A DNA stretch of 64,000 nucleotides from NCBI GenBank assembly GCA_047967505.1, contig CM106541.1. One strand, given 5' to 3'. Shown piece after piece: positions 34,125 to 45,493 of the stretch. This DNA is from Dipteris shenzhenensis (lineage: Eukaryota; Polypodiophyta; Polypodiopsida; Gleicheniales). The notes under the pieces are model-generated. The model made no database searches and was not told where the DNA came from. It saw nothing but the letters and a program-made list of their open reading frames with translations. Numbering within the stretch: position 1 is the first letter of the stretch; the number at the start of each line of letters is the position of its first letter. A program made the translations under genes and the position numbers.

Positions 34125-34333
34125 GGAAGTGATGAAAATGTAATGATTTTTGTTTATATATTAAAATCTCGGGAACTGTAACTCTCTAACCGTGGGGAGT
34201 TTACTCTTGCTGTAAAAAGCAAAAGTACTTTATTTCATGTGCTCTATTCACATCTCCTGCTAGATCGCCGATTCAGAACTTCTCCAAGTCCACTTCACGG
34301 ACGCACGCCACACGAGGAGGGTGGATATTTATG

Positions 34334-34960
34334 TCACTTCTCGACGCGTTTAAGGATTTGGTGCTTGGTCCTCCGCACCTTACAGCTACCAATGCACGAG
34401 ATCTCTTCCTTGATCTTCATGTCGACCTTCAACAGTTGATTGTCTAGTGCATTGTTCAAGGCGATGATGGGTGGAATGATACATCGTGGATGATTCATAG
34501 TGAAGAACTATTGATACGCTGGGAGAACTTTGATTTTAATTCTACTCATTGTGTGGTGATCGAACTACTTGCTGCTTCAGAGGTAATTAAAACGGTGTCC
34601 CTCATTGAAGGGTGGGATGCTCCCCAAGGTTGGGGGGAGATTTGGTGCATCTTCTTGTTAATTCCTGTGGATAAGCTCGTCCTGAATGGTTTATTTTCAA
34701 TCTCATTACAAAGGTTTCTAGGCCTCGGCTATGGTTGGTAATGTTTCGACCAAGGAATCCATTTGTACCTAATCAACCTTTTGTGCCTCATTTCGAGCTT
34801 CAAGTTGTAATTCTTTTTGGTCTAAATATAAACTATCAACAAAGGATTGCAAGTTTATTTGGTGCTGAACGTTTGGCTCAAGTGTTGAATTCTTCCCACC
34901 CTCTCCTTCTACCTATATTGGACTACCGAGAAACTTGGGATGTCCAAATTTTAGTCTTGG
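34334..34960 (+). pseudogene. unknown 5' ORF of gypsy-3
   Basis: An open frame with one TAG (near 34444) runs to 34741 and includes ATNARDLFLDLHVDLQQLIV and WIRWENFDFNSTH-like text. A second frame (34735-34965) continues with FRPRNPFVPNQPFVP. I recognise no domain. The segment lies between LTR and RNase H, where some Tat-type elements carry an extra ORF. Confidence 0.4.
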
Positions 34961-34964
34961 TGTG

Positions 34965-35370
34965 ATGACATCTTGGATCCTTCAATTTGATGGAGCTTAC
35001 AAACCTTCGACCAAGGCTGCTGGTGTGGGTGTGAAGCTCACTTCACCAGGTGGTGAGGAGTATTGTTATAGCAAGTCTACACCTGCAAGTACATGCAACC
35101 AAGCTGAGTACTCAACACTCATTTTTGGGCTACAAAAGGCAAAAGAGCATCACGTCAAGCAACTTGAAGTGCAAGGAGATTCTCAACTAGTGTGTGAACA
35201 ACTTAGTGGAAGGTGGAAGGTGCAGAGCAAAGGCTTGGTTCCACGACATCAACAAGCATTGGAACTTTGCAACCAATTTGAAGAGGTAAAAATTCAGCAT
35301 ATCCCTCGAGCTTGAAATCTAGTTGTTGATTTCTTGGCATGTGAAGCTTGTACTTCAATCACGCATGACG
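34965..35370 (+). pseudogene. RNase H domain encoded upstream of gag in gypsy-3
   Basis: One frame carries all four expected catalytic acids: Asp in LQFDGAYKP (codon 34989), Glu in CNQAEYSTLI (35106), Asp in EVQGDSQLVCEQL (35178) and Asp in LVVDFLACEA (35328). The fold landmarks AGVGVKLTSPGGEE and IQHIPRA are also there. A single TGA at 35313-35315 interrupts it just after IPRA, where an Arg is usual, consistent with CGA to TGA. This is the RNase H I type without a connection domain, as in the additional RNase H of plant Tat elements. Here it stands about 600 bp before gag and is not next to RT. The normal gypsy RNase H after RT is also present, but degenerate. Confidence 0.8.
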
Positions 35371-35922
35371 CGAGTGGAAGCACCACCCCAACAAAGCCGC
35401 AAGCCATGAAGGAGGGTGATCATTTGTAAGGAATGCAAAGAATGTGGTCATCATGAAACTAAGTGTTGGGCGTACTTGATACGAGTTCATTGACTTCAGA
35501 AGATCATCAAAAAGGTCCTCAAGGAGAAGGATGCTAGACCGCACACCCCTTGAAGAAATAGCATGGCGACTACAAGAACTGGAAGAAACTGAAGGTGATG
35601 TGCAAGCTCTCCAACTATTGACATTTGTCACGGCATTCTTGTTTGCCTTGATGAACAACCTCATGCAGTGCCGTGTCTCTAACCCTCGCTTGTAAAGATG
35701 GATGTGATATCATGAGGGTTGGTCCTTTTAAGATTGTCTATGTGCTATTCTTTGCTGAAGATTCTTCCTGTGTAGTATTTCACAATACACCAGTCACACC
35801 CTATCCTACCTATGTATGCTTTATGGATGTATCTTCACTCAATTTTCAGTTCAAGCTTCCTCTTTCTATTGTTTGTCTATAGATAAGCCTCATCTTGCCT
35901 CTCTCTTTTCCATCTTCCAAGC
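35371..35922 (+). other. region between RNase H and gag of gypsy-3
   Basis: Open only in short pieces. A segment near 35700-35880 ends shortly before the gag ATG. No motif recognised. Confidence 0.4.
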
Positions 35923-37208
35923 ATGGCTGACATTCTCGTGTTTTGTGGACGGGTGGAAGAAAATCCAAATGAGTATCTTGTGGCCTTCGAGTGCCGTTGT
36001 GTTTCTCTCAACTTTCTTACTGAAGACAGATGGCTATTGGTTCTTCCCACATTTCTAGAGGGTTTGGCTCAAGTGTGGTATGAGAAGCAGGCCGAAGACG
36101 TTCACCAAAGCTGGCCAAGGTTGACAGCAGTGATGATTGAGTATTTTGGCAAAGAAGAGGAGCCGGAGAATGTGTACCTATAGGTGGCAAACTTGAAGTA
36201 GTCAGAAGGTGAGATGGCGCGTCGATATGTGGATCGAGCAGCCGTGCTCCTGGACTATTTAATTGCCACATAAGAGGACAATGCCAGATTTCGAGCTGGA
36301 ATGACTCAGCATGTGCTGGGCTACCTTGTAGCAGGAGCAAGTGATGAATTCCGCCTCAAGCTTAAATGGGAGAATCCAGAAACTATGGTGCTAGCACATG
36401 AGATTGCTCAAAAGTTTGATAAAGTTCAGTCTGACCCCACTTCAAAAAAGATGATTGTCCCTCCGCAACACCCCCTCAATTCCTGCAACAACAACCTGGG
36501 GGGTCTAACTCAGGGGCATACCCCCACCCCTCATCAAGGATGTATCCACCGCCTCCACCTCAAATGTGTGGTCCTCCCTTAGATGCTTACCCTCAACAAG
36601 GTGTATATTCTCACCCTCTGCCTCGAAGATTTTGCCAGCCTCACCCACGAGCCCCCCTCCTTTCTACTCCCTCGGCCCCTCTAGCTAAAGAGGACCCCCC
36701 TGCAACAGAACTTGGAGTCAATGACCTAGCCAAGGCCTTGAATGATCTTTGGCTTGAGGTGGTGGGCATCAGAAATCAAGCCAACCGCCCTCCAAGAGAC
36801 CGTGCTAATGTTGTATGCTACGAGTGCCACCAAAAGGGTAATTATCGCACGAAATATCCCAATATTCCAAGGGTGAATCTTCTAAGTGAATCAGGCATTG
36901 AGGATTTTGACATAGAGATCCTTGACCTTGGGAAAAGAAGTTGTACCACCTCGGACCCCTCTCCAAGCTGTGGACTAGGCCACCCTAAGAAGAAGGTGTC
37001 CTTCTCAGAGCCCTCAGATGCTGAAATGGCAGACCCACCAATAGAGAAGACTAAAAGATCCGGTAGGAGTAAGTGGTCACCCTCGGATTTTCCCATCGGC
37101 TTGAGGCAAGAAGACTATTCGGTCATTCAGGACCTTGCTCATCGTTCTTTGAGCATCATGCTCCCTCAACTAATAGCATTAAGCCCTAAGGTGAGACGTG
37201 AGCTGTAG
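35923..37208 (+). pseudogene. gypsy-3 gag, with stops and damaged zinc knuckle
   Basis: ATG at 35923. The gag core has FCGRVEENPNEYLVAFECRC, FLEGLAQVWYEKQ and ATFRAGM-like text, with in-frame stops near 36181, 36199 and 36270. A Pro-rich region follows (36540-36720). The zinc knuckle reads CYECHQKGNYRTKYP: the His is Asn and the last Cys is Tyr, so metal binding should be lost. The C-terminal part is acidic and then basic, and ends at 37208. Gag packages the element RNA in a particle. This copy cannot. Confidence 0.85.
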
Positions 37209-37326
37209 CAAGGGCTCTCAACAAGGAGGAACAAGAAAAAGGGAAAGGTACTAAGAGAGGTATCTTCTATCTCTGAAGAAATTGATTGGCACCCACATAC
37301 AGTCGATGTCATCATAGATAATTACC

Positions 37327-37758
37327 GTGTCAAAAATGTGTGTTGATGGGGGAGCTGCATGTAATATCATGGTGCCCCAAATCATGAAGAAATTAAATTT
37401 GAAATGCACAAGGCGTTCCTCCACTCGAATCAAGGTAGCAGATGGTCGACGACTCGCCACCTTGGGAGTCATTGAGGATTTGCCCATTACTGTCAATGGG
37501 TTGACCACCACCATCAATTTCTATGTAGTAGACATTGAAGATACAGGCACGAGGTACCCAGCCATACTCAGGAGACCATGGTTGAGAAAGAGTGATGCAG
37601 TCAGCTATTGGAAGATAGGACACATGTCTTTTGGTGCTCCTAAGGAGAAGATCCTAGTGCAACCCGGTGCCATGGAACTAGAAGAAGAAGAGGAGCAAGA
37701 CAGTGATACTCTCTTATCCTCGATGTCTGAATCAATGAAAAAATCAGACGGGGGGTAG
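37327..37758 (+). pseudogene. gypsy-3 protease
   Basis: Retropepsin-like: the active site MCVDGGAACNIM (usual form VDGG.G.N.M in this group) lies at the start and GTRYPAILRRPWLRK near the end of the fold. An acidic Glu-rich tail follows to 37758. The frame is open for 143 residues. The start codon is not meaningful, because the protein would be made as a polyprotein. Confidence 0.8.
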
Positions 37759-37929
37759 GAACTCTCAGAGGAGGAAGATTACATGATGGGGGTGTCTCTG
37801 ACCCCGCCACTTGTAGAAAAGGTAACAGCTTGTCCTCAACAGCTTGAATCTATGCTTTCCCCAGACCTCAGAAAGACGAGTTCCTAGAAATGTTCAAAGA
37901 TTTCCCTGGCCTCTTTGCAACTAGCTACC

Positions 37930-38640
37930 ACCACCTTCGCCATGTGACTGCCATAGAGACAAGATAGAGTTGAAGCCTGATGCAAAGCTTGTGGCTCAGA
38001 AGTATCGGAGATTAGGGCCCCTGCAGACCGATGCTTTGCACTCGGAGTTGCAGAAGCTTGTAGAAGCTGGGTTCATTGTTCCGGTTCACAATACTGAATG
38101 GGTTTCACCAGTGGTAGTCACCCCAAAGAAAAACAACAAGTGGTGGGTCTACATCGACTATAAGAAACTTAATGCAGCCACCAAGAGGGACCATCATCCT
38201 CTTCCCTTTCAAGACCTCATTCTTGAGAAGGTAAGTGGTCATGAGATGTATACTTTCTGTGATGGTTACTCTGGGTTTTATCAAATTAGAATTACTGAAG
38301 AAGATGTGCTTAAAGCCACATTTGCCACACCCTGGGGCACATTTGCATTCAAAGTAATGCCAGTTGGCCTCACCAATGCTCTTGCTAGCTTTCAAAGATT
38401 TATGCAGATGGTGTTTGCTCCTTATTTGGGGGATTTCTTGGAGGTGTTTTTAGATTATTTTTGTATATTCTTGTCATGTAAGGAGCACATCATGAAGGTT
38501 AGGTTGGGCTTCAAAGGGTCAATGATGCGAATGGCAATCTTAACCTGGAGAAATGCACCATTGGAGCCACTCAAGGGAGGTTACTGGGACATATTGTCTG
38601 ATCGGAGGGTGTCAAGCCTGACTCCAAGAAGGTAGAAGCC
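37930..38640 (+). pseudogene. gypsy-3 reverse transcriptase with second catalytic Asp lost
   Basis: Open for 221 residues from 37970. Motifs are VAQKYRRLGPLQTDAL, GFIVPVHNTEWVSPVVVTPK, YIDYKKLNAATKRDHHPLPF, FCDGYSGFYQIRI and MPVGLTNALASFQRFM. The normal FLDDF box reads VFLDYFCIF (GAT TAT), so the second Asp of the catalytic pair is Tyr. The frame breaks near 38490. Confidence 0.88.
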
Positions 38641-39240
38641 ATCCTCAAGCTCTCCCTGCCAACAACCAAACGTCAAGTACACTAATTTGTCAATCTAGTA
38701 GGATACTATCGCCGCTTCATTGATCATCAATATGCTGCTTTGACACGACCCATGACTATGTTATTAAAAGATAGGGTTGATTTCTCTTAGGATGAGGATT
38801 GTGATCATGGGTTTTCACAAATCAAGAATGCTCTAGCTTTAGAACCCATTCTATGCAATCCAGATTGATCAAAGACTTTCTATATCAATCCTGGGTTTTG
38901 TGAGCACACTTTGGTAGGCATTCTTCTCCAACAAGGGGAGGATCGATTCATGTATCCCGTTCGATTTGCTTCTCGACAATTGCTCAACACTGAGCGACGC
39001 TATTCAGAGGCTGATAAGCATGCCTTGTCTTTGGTATTCTGCATTGAGAAATTTAAGCATTATGTGGCTAGAAAGTCCTTCATTATACTCACTAGCAGTG
39101 GTCTTGCAAAGTAGGTTCTTCAATCACCAAATCCCATGGGCCAGTTGGCTAAATGGTTGGCAGTTCTACACGAATATGATTTTTCTTTCAAAATTGTAAA
39201 AGGGGGTTGTTCCAACTTGAACAATGCTTTGATTGATTTA
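38641..39240 (+). pseudogene. gypsy-3 RT connection and degenerate RNase H
   Basis: After frame changes there are motifs of the RT thumb (YYRRFIDHQYAALT) and of RNase H (LVGILLQQGEDRFMYPVRFASRQL, RRYSEADKHALSLVFCIEKFKHY). The first catalytic Asp region reads FYINPG, so the acid is lost. Stops are at about 38790, 38866 and 39112. Confidence 0.75.
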
Positions 39241-40592
39241 GAGGAGTGCCTCGATGTAACCCTTGTAGTGGCCATAGAAGTTGGGGATCCATGGTATGGT
39301 GGTATCTATAGGTTTCTGACTGCTTTCTCCTTTCCTCCAAAAAGTACTAGCTATGAGAGAAAGAACATCCACAGAGATAGTAGGCGCTACACCCTCCTTG
39401 ATGGGGTGTTGTACCATCAAGGCATGGATGGGGTACTTAGACATGCCATTGATGCAGATGAAGTGCCTAAGGTAATGAAGCATTATCATGATGGATTTTG
39501 TGGAGGCCACTATGCCAGTGACTATACAACTAAGAAGATTTTACATGTTGGATACTATTGGCTGACCTTGTTCAAGGATGTCACTTTGTATTGCAAAACC
39601 TGTGAACCATGCCAATTCTTTGGTAGGAAGGATTTGCATCCTGGGCAACATCACCCAGTGATGTCCATCCATCTGTTTCAAAAGTGGGGAATAGATTTTG
39701 TCGGGCCCTTGCCCATGACCGCCTGCAAAAAGAAGTATCTTTTGGTAGCCACTCAGCATGTCACTAAGTGGGCTGAAGCTATCGCCCTCCCCGTTGTAAA
39801 TGGTAAGGCAGTTTCAAATTTCATATTTGAACGTATCTACATAAGGTTTAGAACACCCATGGAAATTGTCTTTGACCATGGGAGTCCATTCTTAAATGAG
39901 GCAGTGGAGTTACTCATGAATTGCATGGGTATTGATCATCACACTTCTAGCATCTATTATCCAGCATCCATGGGTCAAGAGCGGACCAATGGCCTCCTTT
40001 GTAAAACCATGGAAAAAATGGCCACAGGAAATAGGAGCCAGTGGGATCATAAGGTCACAGAAGCCGTATGGGCTTACAACATCACTCATAAAACATCTAT
40101 AGGTCACACTCCTTTTGAGTTGGTATATGGTACTGAGGCCGTTTTACCACTAGAGATAGAGATTCCAGCTTTGAGATTGGCACAAGAACAGAGGATGACA
40201 GAAGATGAACATGTAGAGGCCCGATTGGTGCAACTTGAGAAGCTAGATGAAACCTGATGCCTTGCCCTACATTAGACAGAGATCCAAAAGAATCGAAAAA
40301 AGGCCCGCTTGGATGCTAAGATTTGCAAGGGATGGGAAAGACACTTTGCTGAGGGGGATGTTGTCCTATGCTTTGATAACAGATTGGACCACCAAATGGA
40401 TAAGAAGTTTTTGCTACTATGGGCCAGTCCATACAAAGTCATCAAGGAACATAGTAATGGGTTTGTACAAGTTCAAGAGCTGCATGAACCATATGGCAAG
40501 AAGGTGATCAACAAGCGTTACCTCAAGCCTTTCTTTGTGCGTGATGGACCCAAGCATGGAAATGCTCTGCATTCCCTGCCTGGGGGGGGGGG
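39136..40592 (+). pseudogene. gypsy-3 integrase
   Basis: Open for 373 residues to 40257. The zinc finger is HDGFCGGHYASDYTTKK with CKTCEPC. The core has Asp in WGIDFVGPLP (39694), Asp in VFDHGSPF (39874) and Glu in MGQERTNG (39979). Thirty-four residues separate the last two, one fewer than usual. After a TGA at 40255-40257 and a TAG near 40273, the C-terminal domain continues (HFAEGDVVLCFDN, ASPYKVIKEHSNGFVQVQEL) to the polypurine tract. No chromodomain. Confidence 0.9.
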
Positions 40593-40593
40593 A
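40582..40593 (+). other. polypurine tract of gypsy-3
   Basis: A run of G ending GGA lies directly before the 3' LTR start TGTTATGG at 40595. Confidence 0.8.
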
Positions 40594-40594
40594 T

Positions 40595-41579
40595 TGTTAT
40601 GGATAAATATGTCTAAGGAAAAGGCATTAATATGTGTGTGTGTTTGTATGTGTGGCAATAGTATAATAAAATATGGTGTGCATAGGGCCCAGGGTTGAGG
40701 TGGCAGGGCATGACCATGTGCCACCCTTCCACGTAAGGACCCATAAGGTGTGTTGTACATAATCCATGGTAGTAATATTATAAATTGTAAGGTGACATGG
40801 CTCCTCCATGTGCCACCCCTCCACCTAGGCTGCATTTAGTGAGATATGGCTCAAAGTCCATGGGAGAAGTAATATAAAATAGGTGGAGATGGATATTATA
40901 TTGGGTTATTCCCTCCATATAGGATAGGCCCATGTGGGGGAGGTATAGATAGTCCAAGGATGCAAGTTAAATAATGGGGAAAGTAGGATGAGGTGGCAAG
41001 ATTCCTTGTGCCAACCCTCCACTTGTCCTCTTAGAGGTTTGAACATATTATAAAATTGGGAGAGACCAAGGGAGTATCATAGACTTGAGATATGGGGCTT
41101 GATTTATGTGGAAAAATGAGGCAAAGGGTTGTCGCACACAATTGAGAGTGCGTAACTGCCTAGCCCACATGGGAGACTTTTCCACACACACCATACATGT
41201 GGGAGGATGCATTTATTGGGAGAGAGCCTCTCTCTTGGCTATAAAAGGAGGGGGCTATTCCTTGATGAGACATGCTGATTCTTATAAAGCCACCTAGCTA
41301 GTACTTTGATTTCTCCCTTCCCTTCCTTACAAAATAAAGCATGGTCCTCTTCCCTTGATGTCTCCATGTTTACATTCCTCCTCCCTTCATGTACATGCTT
41401 CTCTTCCCCCTCTCCCTTTCCCCTTGTGTCATAGTCTCCCTCTTCATTCCCTCTCCTGCTAATTCCTTTTCCCCTCCCATGATAACGCTTCGCCTTCATG
41501 TTCTCCTTTCCTCTATGGCCCTCAAGCATCGCCATGCTTAGCCTCTAGCCTCTAGTCCTGATTTCTTTTCCAGCTAATA
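40595..41579 (+). repeat. gypsy-3 3' LTR (truncated relative to the 5' LTR)
   Basis: Closely matches 30484-31479 and, in its second half, 32333-32827. It has a TATA box at 41239-41248. It ends at CTAATAG with no CA terminus; the 5' copy continues with AAATGGTGTGGCT. Confidence 0.85.
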
Positions 41580-41599
41580 GTGTTTTGCTTTTCTTGCAG

Positions 41600-42017
41600 A
41601 CCATTCAGCCAAAAAAGATATACTTGAGGATGTTCTGATTCGCAAAGAAAGGTCTAAGCTTATCCAAGGTATAAGGGTGTGTTATTTAAGTCATTTCTAT
41701 TGGTGCTTACTTGTGTTGATGCCACTTAATTTACTCTATGACTTGTGGTAGACCTGGGCCCACCAGTTTTACAAATGTAGTGCGAGTAGTTGCATGTGAA
41801 GGTGTTGTGTCTGCCTCTGGTATGTGTGTGATAAAAACACGTTCACTTGGTCCAGTGTCAACTTTTAGTTTGCCCTTAGTTTGAACCATTTGATGGTGCT
41901 ATTTCTTTCATCCCAGACAATGTCATACGTGTAGGTAATCTGAAAAGAAAGAGTAGAGTGGACACAAACTCAGAATACTTGCATTATGGAATGAAGAAGA
42001 GTGAGGTCCTTAAGTAG
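41600..42017 (+). pseudogene. two exon-like segments of an unknown gene
   Basis: Segment 41600-41668 is preceded by CTTTTCTTGCAG and followed by GTATAAGG. Segment 41917-42017 is preceded by TTTCTTTCATCCCAG and ends with TAG. The phases agree: the first ends with one base of a codon and the second supplies two. The joined text contains DHSAKKDILEDVLIRKERSK and a Lys/Arg-rich tail, a plausible charged C-terminus of a protein. The intron would be 248 bp. The first segment begins 20 bp after the gypsy-3 LTR, so upstream exons are cut off. I do not recognise the protein. Confidence 0.4.
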
Positions 42018-43130
42018 GCACCTCATACATGCTCACTGACATCACTGATGACTTCAGAGCTCCACAATCATCTCCTCAATCTGCTCCTAGATTCTCTCAA
42101 TCATCCTATGTGGCTTTCCACCACCTAACTGTGCTTGTGGGCACCTAGCTGTGCCTCTAGCACTCACACATAGAAACCAAGGTGTGCCTGAGGCATACAC
42201 CTTGAGATATCCCATCAATACGGGCCTATGTACCTTGGGCAGCTAATCAACTAGAGAATCTCAGGCAATCTTTCATTTTAGCTATCGATACAATAGCTCT
42301 TGTCATTGTCAAAGTGGACCTTGATGGGCCACCCACGGACCAAATAATTATCGCAGACGGCCCAAACCATAAGGATTGTGCAATGGTGAGAGGAAAAAAG
42401 ACCAACAAGCACTCTGTATTCATATTCCTTTACATGATATCCATGTTCATACAATGTTGTTGGTTTGCGACAGTTGTCATTTGATGCAGATAGAAGGCAT
42501 ACACTTGCACATCTAGCAAAGGAATTTGTAGATGATGGTATTGTGATGTATGTTGCCAATAACATTTCATATATGCATACATGCCATGCATTGGGAATGT
42601 TCAACTTCACAATCCTAGGAGTAGTTCCATAGGGTAGCCTCCGAACAACATTGGAGAATGCTTTTTCATGCCAACTTTCACAACTAGGCTATAAAAAGAA
42701 GGTATAACGTCCTTGCAATGTCTTGTTAATACTCCATAATAATCACAACCTTGTAGCCAACACCATTTTCTTTCATGTAGGTATTGGTGTTTTGCAATTC
42801 ATCGGTCTCAACAACCACCTTATCGAGTACCATTGTGGCTGCTACAATGGTGCGCGAGTCTTTTGGGACCCTACAAAACCATACTACTATAGTTATGACT
42901 TTGTCCAAACCATTGTGCAAGCTCCTTGCTTGAAAGGGTGTGTAATTTTGCATGATGGTAACGAGGTTGCTGTCCAAGTTCGTGGGCCATGTGGATGAGG
43001 TGCTTGGCCTGCACTGCCCTTTTATGGAGTTTCACAACTGTAGTGTTGTTGCAACATGCTCACTTTTGCTTGAGAAAAGGCCAACATGATAATTCACGAT
43101 CAATAGTTCTAGCTTTGTGATTTCTTTTGT
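42018..43130. other. no recognisable gene
   Basis: Minus-strand frames at 42278-42610 and a plus-strand frame at 42723-42998 are open but match nothing I know. They could be remnants of a DNA-transposon protein. Confidence 0.35.
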
Positions 43131-43700
43131 AGAGAGTGCATAGATAAACAAACTACCCAAGCTGGCCATTATTGTAAATACCATTGTCTTGGAGAGCACA
43201 ATGTACAGTTTTGTTGTTCTAGCATTTTGTAGAAGTACTTCTTCATTTAGTTTGTTCTTAAATTATACATACGTTTGCCCATCTCATTGTGAATCTTTTC
43301 ACTCCAAAGAGTTTGTATATACCAATGGCATACTAAGAAGAAGTTAGCTTTGCACATATGCCTTGTGATTTTTTGAATTGAGAAAATCCAAAAAAATACA
43401 GACCAAGATTCTTTTGTGAAGAGTCCATAGATACACAAACTATCCAAACTATCCATCATTGTGAATACCACTATCTCGGCCAACACACTGAACAATTTTG
43501 TTGCTATACTATTTTTTAGAAGTATTTCTTGATTTAGTTTATTCTTAAATTGTACATAGATTTGCCTATCTCACTGTGCATATTTTCACTCTAAAGAGTT
43601 CGTACATACCAATGGCATAATAAGAAGAATTAAGATTTGCACATATGCCTTGTGATTTTTTGAATTAAGAAAATCCAAAAAAAAGACAAACCATGTTTTA
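43130..43700. repeat. 287-bp tandem duplication
   Basis: The block from CATAGATAAACAAACTA (43139) recurs from 43426 with moderate divergence and includes the TTTTTTGAATT.AGAAAATCCAAAAAAA end in both copies. Confidence 0.8.
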
Positions 43701-43724
43701 ACCTTGGTTTAAAGTGGGTTAAAT

Positions 43725-44266
43725 AGCTTATTTGATGGATCCAAGAATTGACCTTGCTTCCCACAACATAGAATGGAATGAAGACTTTGTCAAAAAAACA
43801 CCACAAAACATTGATTTATTCGCTTGTCTCTCAACTTTTTATCCTCCTTGTCATTTGGAATGCTGCTACACATAATACACGGCATCACTATAAAACTACA
43901 TTACAGCCACAACATAGCACAATGTAGTACCCAAGTCACACAACAACATGTCCACGGTAAAGATGTCTTGGGAAAAAAATGTGTGGACCCATCATAGCTT
44001 ATTTGATGGATCCAAGAATTGACCTTGCTTCCCACAACATAGAATGGAATGAAGACTTTGTCAAAAAAACACCACAAAACGTTGATTTATTCCCTTGTCT
44101 CTCAACTTTTTATCCTCCTTGTCATTTGGGAATGCTGCTACACATAATACAAGATAGCACTATAAAACTATGTTACAGCCATAACATAGCACAATGTAGT
44201 ACCCAAGTCACACAACAACATGTCCACGGTAAAGATGTCTTGGGAAAAAAATATGTGGACCCATTA
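43725..44266. repeat. 271-bp tandem duplication
   Basis: AGCTTATTTGATGGATCC through GTGGACCCAT occurs at 43725-43995 and 43996-44266 with very few differences, so it is recent. A TATGGGTCC-like end borders both copies. Confidence 0.9.
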
Positions 44267-45082
44267 TGAAACCCTACTTCTTGTGGATCACCACTTTATA
44301 CTTGGTCATTCTTTTTCTTTCTTCACATACACCTATAGAAATTGGTAGTGATTAAAAAACAAACAGGTTTTTCCTGCTCACGGATGAGTCCATAACACCA
44401 CACACAATTACCCCACTCATAAAGATAGTAGAGACAGTTACACTACCCTTTGTGATCAAAGGCCGATTACATGATCTAGTTTCCAAGTATACCTAAGATG
44501 TATCCAAGATACTTCAGCCATACCATGGAGGGGGTTTTGTTAGCACTTAGCCCTGGTATGACCTTGTAGGCTAGTTAGGACACTTTGTGCTAGTCGTGGT
44601 CAACTCAAAAGAATTCGGCCAAAGAAGCCCCCAATGAACTATATTTTGATGGCTCAGAGCAAGATGATAAAAAACATAATCTCACGGTGGTTGAAATAAT
44701 ACCCACTGAAGAAGGAGAGCGTGAAGGTGAAGAGAAGAAGTGAGATAGCCCTAATGGCTTTGTTATTGGAGGACCGCCTAAACATTTTCCCACAAATTCC
44801 AAAACGTTTTCACTAGAATAGAGGGCACTCCAAGGTTTGCTTGCTCCTAATCCGGGTTCCTAACTTTCCAATCAAAGTTACGACTCCTAAACCTTGACCT
44901 ACAAACATTTGTGGAGGAGAATTACTTGACAATACCAAGTACAACATTTGATGAACACTAAGTGTGCCCACTATGCTACAGTTAGCTCCAAGCAAAGACA
45001 GTACCAAAGTTTTCAAAAAAAAAAGATGAAGATGGCACCAAAAAAAAACACACAGCACTCTTAATAGAGTGGAGGAAAGACT
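44267..45082. other. no firmly identified gene
   Basis: A plus-strand frame at about 44606-44740 is acidic (VVEIIPTEEGEREGEEKK) and may be an old exon or part of the Helitron ORF upstream region. Otherwise nothing recognisable. Confidence 0.35.
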
Positions 45083-45223
45083 CATCTCATACAAATGCAG
45101 TTTGCACAAATTCGACAATTGACATACGAAGGGCAAATCAGGCTTCCTGGTAGTGTTATTAATGTCTTCGCTGATGTTGATAAAGTGCAAAGTGTCCTTC
45201 CAAGATTCATAAGTGACAAATAG
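45083..45223 (+). pseudogene. N-terminal region of Helitron Rep-helicase protein
   Basis: Contains QIRQLTYEGQIRLPGSVINV followed by FADVDKVQSVLPRF, matching the segment that precedes the Rep domain in eukaryotic Helitron proteins (typically '...GNVVNVP.DV..V...LPR'). TAG at 45221-45223 ends the frame. The stretch that should hold the HUH (His-hydrophobic-His) motif between here and 45480 is not recognisable and is probably deleted. Confidence 0.7.
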
Positions 45224-45493
45224 TAATGGTAGAAAAGAAAAAACAAATGCCATTCGGGTTCGCATGCCCACCAATGCAAAAAATAAGAATACTTACACCA
45301 TTGACACAACAACAAAATCCCACAGTCCATTAGCAAAACTACAAGAGGTTGAACAAAACAACACAACAACAAACTTTGATGACTACCTCATTCAATTGTC
45401 CATGTAAGAGAACAATTACATCCTAGAAATAATGAGCAGCAACTCACAACCAACAATTTTCTTGAAAAGACAACCAAAGGATATATATATACA

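Larger units (their letters stand above)
30484..41579 (+). mobile_element. gypsy-3, Tat/Athila-like LTR retrotransposon
   Basis: Bounded by related LTR sequence at 30484-31479 and 40595-41579, both starting TGTTATGGATAAAT. The internal order is an unknown 5' ORF, RNase H, gag, protease, RT, degenerate RNase H, integrase and polypurine tract. There is no chromodomain. The 3' LTR stops matching after CTAATAG, whereas the 5' LTR continues into a tandem array. No target-site duplication is evident (left flank GGTGT). Confidence 0.85.

Noticed and set aside
42278-42998. FAR1/MULE-type transposase fragments
   Set aside because: The frames look protein-like, but I could not identify a single diagnostic motif.
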